NCBI GenBank assembly: GCA_944322285.1 | Contig: CALUOR010000008.1 | Location: 1-64,000, forward strand | Direction of reading: 5' to 3' | Length of the DNA stretch: 64,000 nt | From: an uncultured Bacteroides sp. | Lineage (GTDB): Bacteria > Bacteroidota > Bacteroidia > Bacteroidales > Bacteroidaceae | In this document: piece after piece, positions 41,542-48,753 of the stretch | Numbering within the stretch: position 1 is the first letter of the stretch | Layout of the letters: each line of letters begins with the position of its first letter | Translations under genes and position numbers: made by a program | Notes under the pieces: model-generated | What the model saw: only the letters and a program-made list of their open reading frames with translations | What the model was told of the DNA's origin: nothing | Databases searched by the model: none

Positions 41542-43182
41542 ATGATGAACATCAAACGAAACATTTTCGCGGTGCTGGCAGCCGCCGTGCTGCTGGCATC
41601 CTGCAGCCAAGACGAAGTGATGACGGACACGGGGCCTGACGGCCTCGTGCCCGTCACCCTCTCGGCTGCCGTGGGCGATGGTGTGCAGACGCGCGCTATT
41701 GATGCGGACAACGCTGAAAACCCGACACGCTGCTACGTGCAGGCCTTCACAACAGATGATAACGGTAAGACCTTGACACTTGCGCCGGGCGACCTTGCCA
41801 GTCCGCTGGATATGGGAGATCCGACAGCGGAAGGAACTTTCTCTCTTGCAAACGTTTACCTCAACCCGAATGAAACCTACGTGTTCCTGTATTGGGCGGA
41901 TAATGCGGAAAAAACTGAGGACTCTGAAGGTTTAACCGATTTAAGGAACGTTGATTATCATATAAATAGAATTGCTTGGGCGAAGCGTAGCGAAATATGG
42001 AAGTACCAAAAATCCGAGCCTACAGAGATAACGGCTGAATTGCAGCACGTAGTGGCGAAAGTGACGCTGAAGACCACCACGAATGTGGAGGCAGACAGTA
42101 AAATCACCGTCACCGTGCCGACTACCTACACGAGATACAATGTAGCCGATGAAACCGTTATTCAGGACGTAATAAACAAAAACGTTCCTTTTGAACATAC
42201 GGTGACCAATGCCATTACTGGCACAAAAGATGGTACGGAAGTCTTTTCGTTCTACGCCTTGGTGGATGAAGCCAACCAGGATTTGACCCTCACCAACGGC
42301 ACAAACAGTCAGCCTGTTTCCAACGTGCCGCTCGGCCCGAACAAGCACACCACCCTCGTGGGCGATGTGCAAAACATCGGCCTGACCAACGTGACTTTCA
42401 CGGCAAGCGTCGTTGGGGATTGGGGCAGCACGGAAACAGAAATCATCGGACTGGAGATTGCCGATGACGGCACATATATAGTCTCTTCTCCTGCAGCCTT
42501 GCAGGCTTGGGCAACAGCCGTACAAAGCAATCCGTCTTTGAACTGCACCCTTGCCGCTGACATTACCTTACCTACGCCTGCGGAAGGGGAAAGCAACTGG
42601 ATACCTGTAGGTATGGGGGACACGAATATGTTTAGAGGTATATTTGATGGTGCTGGGCATACTATCAGCAATCTTGTGCTCAACACACCCCAACAAACCA
42701 GATGCCTATATACAGGTTTTATATCTGCATTATCCGGTGCTGTAGTAAAGAATCTTCACATAAGGAATGCTTCCGTCACTGGGACATCGAATGTGGTGGG
42801 TGGTATTATTGGGTGTCTTTTAAATAATTCTTCCGTTATTGGTTGTAGCTTTACGGGGGAAGTAATAGGAAATACCGCATATAGTCGTGTTGGAGGAATT
42901 GCGGGGGCAATGGATGCACAAAACTCGATTGTCGCTTGTTATTCATCAGGAACCATCTCAGCTAATAATGGATCAGTAGGCGGAATTGTGGGGGAAATGC
43001 AAGAGAGCTCGCTTACAGGGTGTTATTCTACCGCCCAAGTTACCGACCCAGATTCAGATTGTGGCGATATTGTAGGGTATATTCTATATCAGGCAACAAT
43101 AACCGCTTGTTGCCATTCTGTTACGGATAAAAGTATTGGTTATATTCAGGATAATGCTTCTACTATAAATATCATCATATAG
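41542..43182 (+). CDS. fimbrillin-like lipoprotein 3 with GLUG repeats, C-terminally frameshifted
   Basis: A 546-residue lipoprotein with lipobox LASC (about Cys21) then SQDEVMTD. Residues 30-300 carry the fimbrillin landmarks (VPVTLSAAVGDGVQTRA, RCYVQAFTTDD, YVFLYWADNAE, LQHVVAKVTLKTTTN). Residues 315-535 hold at least three GLUG-type repeats (VVGGIIGCLLNNSSVIGCSF, RVGGIAGAMDAQNSIVACYS, SVGGIVGEMQESSLTGCYST). GLUG repeats occur in adhesins and peptidases. The frame ends at STINIII, while the natural tail continues out of frame at 43182-43337. Confidence 0.8.
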   Translation: MMNIKRNIFAVLAAAVLLASCSQDEVMTDTGPDGLVPVTLSAAVGDGVQTRAIDADNAENPTRCYVQAFTTDDNGKTLTLAPGDLASPLDMGDPTAEGTFSLANVYLNPNETYVFLYWADNAEKTEDSEGLTDLRNVDYHINRIAWAKRSEIWKYQKSEPTEITAELQHVVAKVTLKTTTNVEADSKITVTVPTTYTRYNVADETVIQDVINKNVPFEHTVTNAITGTKDGTEVFSFYALVDEANQDLTLTNGTNSQPVSNVPLGPNKHTTLVGDVQNIGLTNVTFTASVVGDWGSTETEIIGLEIADDGTYIVSSPAALQAWATAVQSNPSLNCTLAADITLPTPAEGESNWIPVGMGDTNMFRGIFDGAGHTISNLVLNTPQQTRCLYTGFISALSGAVVKNLHIRNASVTGTSNVVGGIIGCLLNNSSVIGCSFTGEVIGNTAYSRVGGIAGAMDAQNSIVACYSSGTISANNGSVGGIVGEMQESSLTGCYSTAQVTDPDSDCGDIVGYILYQATITACCHSVTDKSIGYIQDNASTINIII

Positions 43183-43337
43183 ATGACACAAATAACACGT
43201 GGGAATCAGCTATGAATGCTATGAATGCAGCCTTAACGGACAATGGCTATAATTGGCAATGGAAGCCCAACAATGGAGAAGACAAGAGCACATTCCCATT
43301 GATAGTTGAAGAAACTGAGAAAGAAGAACAAAGCTAA
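43182..43337 (+). pseudogene. out-of-frame C-terminal tail of the GLUG protein
   Basis: In another frame than the gene before, 43182-43337 reads DDTNNTWESAMNAMNAALTD, continues NGYNWQWKPNNGEDKSTFPL and ends at TAA. That sequence has the look of the normal C-terminal end of GLUG-repeat lipoproteins. A shift in the simple run near 43165-43180 (ataaatatcatcatatag) would rejoin the frames. Confidence 0.6.
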
Positions 43338-43361
43338 ATAACTGCCCATATTTAGTTTAAT

Positions 43362-43518
43362 AAATGGGAATTTAGCGGGGCGGAGCCCCGCAATGTGCCA
43401 ATGTGCTGATGTGCCAATGTGCTAATGCCCTGCGGCATGAGAACACGCCAGCGCAAACACAGCGCAGCCCCATTAGCACATTGACACATTAGCATATTAG
43501 CACATTAAATTATCATTT
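43362..43518. repeat. hairpin cassette F (gtgctaatgtgccaat words)
   Basis: The head AAATGGGAATTTA (43362-43374) is followed by the stem-loop GCGGGGCGGAGCCCCGC (43375-43391), 'aatgtgccaatgtgctg' words facing 'ttagcacattgacacatt', and the tail TAAATTATCATTT (43506-43518). Reversed, cassette G (47280-47433) is nearly identical. Confidence 0.82.
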
Positions 43519-43542
43519 AGCACTTACATAGAAAAGAGTGCT

Positions 43543-45318
43543 TTATGCGAAAATATCGCTCCGTTGTACGTATGCGATGGTTTCGCCCTTGTTCACAACG
43601 TTGCCTTGCCGGGCGCATACCTCTACCACACGGCCGGTGAAGCCGGTATAGACGGGCTCGTACTCGCCCCACGGGGTGGAGATGTAGCAGAACACCTCGT
43701 CATGCTGGTATTTGCGGCCTACGAACGGGGCGGACGAAGGACCGTCTACCGACACTTCCCACAACACTTGCCCACGGCTGGGAGCAATAATGGGATCGGC
43801 CTTGGCACGCTTCAATTTCTTGATTTCTTCCTCCGACAAACCACCCTTGGCCATGGCGGCATCCTTGGCGCGCATCAACTCTTCTTCAAAACGTTTCTTG
43901 GCCACACCCGACTTGTAGTCGCGGTATTGGCGGTCGTGCATGGCCAGCTCAAAGAGTTCTTCATCGTCCTCGCCATAGTCCCAACCATTCTCATCCATCT
44001 CCTTGCGGTAGGTGTCCAATGCATCGGGATAATTGGCTTGCGGGTCGGCATCGGTAAACTCGTAGCCTTTTGCTTTGGCCAGTTCGATGATTTCCGGAGC
44101 CAGGGGACCGGGCAGGCGTCCGCTCTTGCCTAGAATCATGTCCCACGTGTGGTTGTCTATCATTGTCCACCGTTCTTCACCCTTGACCAGCTGCATGACG
44201 TTCATCAGGGCCACATTCTTGACGTATTGGCTGAAGGGAGTTACCAAGGGCGGATAGCCCAGTTTGGGCCATACATACTCCACTTCGTCGAAGAGCATCA
44301 CCAGCAGGTCGTCCAGGCTCATAGGTTCCTGGCCTTTGCTCTTGAGGATAAGGTTGATGCCCGAGTGAACGCCTTTCAAGTCGGCCATCATGGAACCCAT
44401 CATGCCGCCGGGCAGGCCGCACTTCAGCAGCAGAGACGACATGTGCTTGTTCGTCGGGTCCATGAAGTAACCCAGAAAGTCGTCTATGAACTCTTGCGTC
44501 AGGGCACGGGTATGCATGTAGGCTTTCATGTTGATGTCCGGCACCTGGAAGCCTTTGTCTTTCAGCATGGCCTGCACGGATATAACATCGGGATGCACTT
44601 TCCCCCACGACATCGGTTCCATGGCCACGTCAATGATGTCCGCCCCGGCCTCGCATACTTCGAGGATGGAGGCCATGGAGAGGCCCGGTCCGCTATGCCC
44701 GTGATACTGGATGAGCACCTGCGGATGGCGTTCCTTGATGGTCTTGGTCAGGCGTCCCAACATACCCGGTCGTCCGATGCCCGCCATGTCCTTGAGGCAG
44801 ATTTCGGGCGCGCCTGCCTCTACCAGCTTGTCGGCAATGGCCGCGTAATATTCCACGGTGTGCACGGGCGAGTAGGTGATACACAGGGTAGCTTGGGGAA
44901 TCATACCCGCCTCGAGCGCGTACTTGATGGAGGGAATGATGTTGCGCGTCTCGTTCAAGCCACAGAAGATGCGGGTAATGTCCACACCTTGTGCGTGCTT
45001 TACGCGATACATCAGGCGACGCACATCGGCAGGGACGGGATACATACGCAGGGCGTTCAATCCGCGGTCCAGCATGTGCGTCTGTATGCCCGCCTCGTGG
45101 AAGGGCTTGGTGAAGGCGCGCACGGCCTTGTTGGGATTCTCGCCATAGAGCAGGTTGACTTGCTCGAAGGCACCTCCGTTGGTTTCTACGCGGGCGAAGC
45201 AACCCATGTCAATGATGGACGGGGCTACGCGCACCAGCTGGTCAACGCGCGGCTGATACTTGCCGGACGATTGCCACATGTCTCGATAGACGAGGCTGAA
45301 CTTGATTTCCTTTTTCAT
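43543..45318 (-). CDS. pyruvate/oxaloacetate carboxyltransferase (PycB/OadA-like), no biotinyl lysine seen
   Basis: A 591-residue protein. Residues 1-290 form a carboxyltransferase TIM barrel with YRD (11-13), CLKDMAG (Lys176 expected to be carbamylated) and the metal pair His206/His208 in YHGHSG. Residues 290-480 are the PYC_OADA-type domain. The last 80 residues look like a biotinyl fold (IIAPSRGQVLWEV, then TGFTGRVVEVCARQGNVVNK). Where EAMKM is expected, it reads STPWGE (547-552), so no lysine can carry biotin. Biotin may come from a separate carrier. It stands alone, divergent from the AraC gene. Confidence 0.82.
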   Translation of the reverse strand: MKKEIKFSLVYRDMWQSSGKYQPRVDQLVRVAPSIIDMGCFARVETNGGAFEQVNLLYGENPNKAVRAFTKPFHEAGIQTHMLDRGLNALRMYPVPADVRRLMYRVKHAQGVDITRIFCGLNETRNIIPSIKYALEAGMIPQATLCITYSPVHTVEYYAAIADKLVEAGAPEICLKDMAGIGRPGMLGRLTKTIKERHPQVLIQYHGHSGPGLSMASILEVCEAGADIIDVAMEPMSWGKVHPDVISVQAMLKDKGFQVPDINMKAYMHTRALTQEFIDDFLGYFMDPTNKHMSSLLLKCGLPGGMMGSMMADLKGVHSGINLILKSKGQEPMSLDDLLVMLFDEVEYVWPKLGYPPLVTPFSQYVKNVALMNVMQLVKGEERWTMIDNHTWDMILGKSGRLPGPLAPEIIELAKAKGYEFTDADPQANYPDALDTYRKEMDENGWDYGEDDEELFELAMHDRQYRDYKSGVAKKRFEEELMRAKDAAMAKGGLSEEEIKKLKRAKADPIIAPSRGQVLWEVSVDGPSSAPFVGRKYQHDEVFCYISTPWGEYEPVYTGFTGRVVEVCARQGNVVNKGETIAYVQRSDIFA

Positions 45319-45374
45319 AGCATCAAAAAGATAATAATTCGTTTCTACAATTTCTGTAATTGTTATACCTTTTA

Positions 45375-45382
45375 CAAATATA
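45375..45382 (-). promoter_or_regulatory. -7 box of the carboxyltransferase gene
   Basis: On the minus strand it reads TATATTTG, 56 bp before the start codon. Confidence 0.5.
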
Positions 45383-45462
45383 AAGCTTTCTTTTCGATTT
45401 GTCGGTATATTCTTGCGGAAAATATTCAGAGAAAAGATATGTTATATATCATATTAAAATGC

Positions 45463-45470
45463 TATCTTTG
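45463..45470 (+). promoter_or_regulatory. -7 box of the AraC-type regulator
   Basis: TATCTTTG lies 21 bp before ATG 45492. The in-frame starts at 45399 and 45459 are upstream of it and so are unlikely. Confidence 0.6.
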
Positions 45471-45491
45471 CAAAAAAAGAAAACTGACCCC

Positions 45492-46325
45492 ATGGAATTT
45501 CCTCACGTAGACCTCCCGGTTGACATTATCGCCTGGACGGACGTCACCGAAGACATCCTGAACATATACAAGCAATCGTGCCGGCTCAAAGCCTGCATCT
45601 TCGCCCTCTGCCTTGAAGGCTCCCTGAAGGTGAGCATCAACCTGATGGACACGGAAGTGAAACAGGGCGACTTCATCACCCTCTTGCCGGGCAGCCTTAT
45701 CCAGTTTTACGGGCAGAAGGGACGGGTGCGCCTGGGCTTTGTGGGTTTTTCGGAGAATTGCCATTCGGGCGCCGGCCTGATGTCGCCCACTCCAAGTGTC
45801 TATCCGAACTTGGCGGAGAATCCCATTGTTCACGCCAATGACACCATCGCGTCCTACATGGCAGACTATTTTGCCTTGCTGGGACGTATCACCACCGGCC
45901 CTTATCCGCCCGACACCAACATGGCCCGCAATATATTGAACAACCTGCTCTATGTGGTCAATCGCATGTACATCCGCCTTCAACTGGGGTCGGACAGGGC
46001 GCGTAGCCGGGCAGAGGAAATCTGCCACAGGCTGGTGCAACTGGTCTTTGAGCACTATGCGCACGAACGCCGGGCGCAATTCTATGCCGACAAGATGGGC
46101 ATCTCGCTGCAACATCTCAGTACTACGGTGAAGCAAGTGACGGGACGTAACGTGATGGACATCATAGCCCATGTAGTGATGGTGGACGTGAAGGCCAAGC
46201 TGAAATCCACGAACATGACCGTTCAGGAGATAGCTTATTCGCTCAACTTTCCGAACCCGTCCTTCTTCGGCAAATATTTCAAGCGGCATATGGGCATGAC
46301 GCCGCAAGAATACAGGAATAGTTAG
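45492..46325 (+). CDS. AraC-family transcriptional regulator
   Basis: A 277-residue protein. Residues 1-150 form a cupin-like sensory half (VKQGDFITLLPGSLIQFYGQ). The C-terminal 100 residues carry two helix-turn-helix units: FYADKMGISLQHLSTTVKQV and MTVQEIAYSLNFPNPSFFGK, then YFKRHMGMTPQEYRNS. Typical AraC regulators of this build bind a small ligand and act near their own gene. Candidate targets are the divergent carboxyltransferase and the downstream lipoprotein. The start at 45492 follows from the -7 box at 45463. Confidence 0.87.
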   Translation: MEFPHVDLPVDIIAWTDVTEDILNIYKQSCRLKACIFALCLEGSLKVSINLMDTEVKQGDFITLLPGSLIQFYGQKGRVRLGFVGFSENCHSGAGLMSPTPSVYPNLAENPIVHANDTIASYMADYFALLGRITTGPYPPDTNMARNILNNLLYVVNRMYIRLQLGSDRARSRAEEICHRLVQLVFEHYAHERRAQFYADKMGISLQHLSTTVKQVTGRNVMDIIAHVVMVDVKAKLKSTNMTVQEIAYSLNFPNPSFFGKYFKRHMGMTPQEYRNS

Positions 46326-46383
46326 TGACGGAAATGCCGCTAAAAAATCCTTCTTTTTTGCATGAAGTTCGGACAATAAAGCT

Positions 46384-46391
46384 TATATTTG
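46384..46391 (+). promoter_or_regulatory. -7 box of the DUF3298 lipoprotein gene
   Basis: TATATTTG, with TTTG 23 bp upstream (46357-46360). It lies 49 bp before ATG 46441. Confidence 0.5.
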
Positions 46392-46440
46392 TCGGAAGTG
46401 AATTTATAACATATTATTGTTTTTCTAACAAAACACGTTT

Positions 46441-47280
46441 ATGAAAAAGCAAAATGCCAGCTTGTTTGCCGTTCTGCTTGCGGCAAGTACGTTTTTCTTT
46501 GCATGTACCGACAAAGTGAAAAAAGATGCCGGCGCCTTGGAATTTGATAGCTTGCAGGTAAACCGCACCGAACATCTCTTCGGGGATACCGCTAAACCGG
46601 CATGCAACATTGTGATGAACATCGCTTTTGTAAAGCAATCCTCCGACTCCGTCATGAAGGATAGTCTCAACACATTCATGATGGCTATGTGTCTGGGAGA
46701 CAAATACATGAATCAGACTCCTGCCGGTGCGATAACCGCTTATGCGGATAATTACGTCAAGAGCTACCGCAGCGACTTGGAGCCGATGTACAACAAGGAA
46801 AGCCTGGAGGATAACGTTGGGGCCTGGTATTCCTATTATAAAGGGATAGAAGGCCGCGTGCAATACTATCGCAAGGACTTGCTTGTCTACCGGATGGATT
46901 TCAACGAATACACCGGAGGGGCGCATGGCATCTATATGTCTTCGTTTCTCAATATGGACCTGAAGACACTTACTCCCATCCGCTTGGCTGACCTCTTTGT
47001 GCCCGACTATGAGTTGGCACTGACCGACTTGCTGTGGAACCAGCTGATGGCCGACAACAACGTGGCTACGCACGAGGAATTGGAAGACATGGGCTATACC
47101 AGCACAGGCGACCTGACTCCCACGGAAAACTTCTACTTGAGCGAGGAGGGCATTACTTTCTATTACAACGTGTACGAGATTGCTCCCTACGTCATGGGTC
47201 CCGTGAAAATCACCCTGCCCTTCGATGCCGTACGCCATCTGCTGAGTGATTCAAAGCTGATTGAGAATATTGAACGGTGA
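46441..47280 (+). CDS. DUF3298/RsiV-like lipoprotein
   Basis: A 279-residue exported protein with a signal peptide and a Cys at residue 22 (FFFACTDK), probably a lipoprotein. Residues 110-270 carry the DUF4163/DUF3298 layout known from RsiV: VYRMDFNEYTGGAHGIYMSS, then LTPIRLADLFVPDYE, and the closing YNVYEIAPYVMGPVKITLPF. The function is not known. RsiV relatives bind lysozyme, but that cannot be inferred here. Cassette G begins at its stop codon. Confidence 0.82.
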   Translation: MKKQNASLFAVLLAASTFFFACTDKVKKDAGALEFDSLQVNRTEHLFGDTAKPACNIVMNIAFVKQSSDSVMKDSLNTFMMAMCLGDKYMNQTPAGAITAYADNYVKSYRSDLEPMYNKESLEDNVGAWYSYYKGIEGRVQYYRKDLLVYRMDFNEYTGGAHGIYMSSFLNMDLKTLTPIRLADLFVPDYELALTDLLWNQLMADNNVATHEELEDMGYTSTGDLTPTENFYLSEEGITFYYNVYEIAPYVMGPVKITLPFDAVRHLLSDSKLIENIER

Positions 47281-47433
47281 ATGATATTTTAATGTGCTAA
47301 TATGCTAATGTGCCAATGTGCTAATGGGGCTGCGCTGTGTTTGTGCTGGCGTGTTCTCATGCCGCAGGGCATTAGCACATTGGCATATTAGCACATTGAC
47401 ACATTGCGGGCTCCGCCCGCTAAATTCCCATTT
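47280..47433. repeat. hairpin cassette G, inverted near-copy of F
   Basis: In minus orientation, the head TAAATTCCCATTT (47421-47433) is preceded by the stem-loop GCGGGCTCCGCCCGC (47406-47420). The worn tail AATGATATTTTA (47280-47291) starts on the last base of the DUF3298 stop. Its right end lies 8 bp before the rsmG ATG. The whole matches F reversed, with only scattered differences. Confidence 0.82.
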
Positions 47434-47441
47434 ATAAAATT

Positions 47442-48062
47442 ATGGATATAATAACGAACTATTTCCCCGGCCTTAGCGAAACACAGTTGCGGCAATACGC
47501 CGCACTGGGTGACCTCTACACAGAGTGGAACGCCAAAATAAACGTCATTTCGCGTAAGGACATCGGAAACCTCTACGAGCATCATGTGCTTCACTCCTTG
47601 GGCATTGCCAAGGTTATTCACTTTAAGCCCGGTACAGAGCTGATGGACTTGGGCACGGGAGGCGGATTTCCCGGTATTCCGCTGGCCATCCTTTTCCCCG
47701 AATGCCGTTTCCATTTGGTGGACAGTATCGGCAAGAAGGTGCGTGTAGCGATGGAAGTGGCGCAAAGCATCGGGCTGGAGAATGTCACCTTCAGTCACGC
47801 ACGTGCCGAGGAGATAAAGACGAAGTATGACTTTGTGGTGAGCCGTGCCGTGATGCCCTTGCCCGACCTGATAAAGATTGTGCGCAAGAATATCGCTTCC
47901 GTCCAGCACAATGCCTTGCCCAATGGTCTGCTCTGCCTGAAAGGCGGAGAATTGGCGGGAGAAATAGCCCCCTTCAAGCAAAAGGTCATGGAATGGAATC
48001 TGAGCGACTATTTCGCCGAAGACTATTTCGAGACTAAAAAGGTCGTATTCGTTGCGGTATAA
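47442..48062 (+). CDS. rsmG: 16S rRNA (guanine-N7) methyltransferase RsmG
   Basis: A 206-residue SAM-dependent methyltransferase that methylates G527 of 16S rRNA. The SAM motif is LMDLGTGGGFPGIPLAILFP (about 67-86), with VSRAVMPLPDL later and CLKGGEL near the end. The length fits the family. The MBL gene follows 14 bp on. Confidence 0.92.
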   Translation: MDIITNYFPGLSETQLRQYAALGDLYTEWNAKINVISRKDIGNLYEHHVLHSLGIAKVIHFKPGTELMDLGTGGGFPGIPLAILFPECRFHLVDSIGKKVRVAMEVAQSIGLENVTFSHARAEEIKTKYDFVVSRAVMPLPDLIKIVRKNIASVQHNALPNGLLCLKGGELAGEIAPFKQKVMEWNLSDYFAEDYFETKKVVFVAV

Positions 48063-48076
48063 TAAATTCACACACC

Positions 48077-48724
48077 ATGAAAATAAAGAGATTCGAATTC
48101 AACATGTTTCCCGTCAACTGCTATGTGTTGTGGGACGAAACGAACGAGGCGGTCGTCATAGACCCCGGTTGTTATTTCGAGGAAGAGAAAGCACAACTCA
48201 AAGGATTCATCAACGACTTCAACCTCCAGGTGAAGCACTTGCTGAACACCCATCTGCACTTGGACCACATCTTTGGCAATCCGTTCATGCTGAAGGAATT
48301 TGGCCTGAAAGCCGAAGCCAATCAGGCAGACGAGTTTTGGATAGAGGAAGCGCCAAAGCAGAGCCGCATGTTCGGTTATCACCTGAAGGAACAGCCCGTA
48401 CCCTTGGGCGGATATTTGCACGATGGAGATATTGTAACCTTTGGACATACACGCCTGGAGTGCATTCACGTGCCCGGACACTCGCCGGGCAGCCTGGTAT
48501 TTTATTGTGCGGCCGAGCATTGCATGTTTTCCGGCGACGTACTCTTTCAGGGGAGCATCGGCCGGGCCGACTTGGCGGGAGGCAACTTTGATGAGCTGAT
48601 AGACCACATCTGTAGCCGTTTGTTCATTCTCCCCAATGATACGGTGGTTTATCCGGGTCATGGCGCACCTACCACCATTGGCATTGAGAAAGCCGAAAAT
48701 CCGTTTTTTAGGAATTCACATTAG
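48077..48724 (+). CDS. metallo-beta-lactamase-fold hydrolase (glyoxalase II-like)
   Basis: A 215-residue cytoplasmic enzyme with the zinc motif HLHLDH (59-64), HVPGHSPGSLVFY (about 137-149), FSGDVLFQGSIGRADL and the final His in VYPGHGAPT. This is the short GloB-like form common in bacteria. The substrate is likely a thioester or similar, but it is not determined. It sits between rsmG and gcvP. Confidence 0.88.
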   Translation: MKIKRFEFNMFPVNCYVLWDETNEAVVIDPGCYFEEEKAQLKGFINDFNLQVKHLLNTHLHLDHIFGNPFMLKEFGLKAEANQADEFWIEEAPKQSRMFGYHLKEQPVPLGGYLHDGDIVTFGHTRLECIHVPGHSPGSLVFYCAAEHCMFSGDVLFQGSIGRADLAGGNFDELIDHICSRLFILPNDTVVYPGHGAPTTIGIEKAENPFFRNSH

Positions 48725-48753
48725 TATATTCGTACATTAAAATATAAAGAAAT

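Noticed and set aside
44149-45510. 453-codon open frame opposite the carboxyltransferase gene
   Set aside because: It is an antisense shadow of a clear, conserved enzyme gene. Its product is His/Gln-rich with no domain, as expected for a reversed GC-rich frame.
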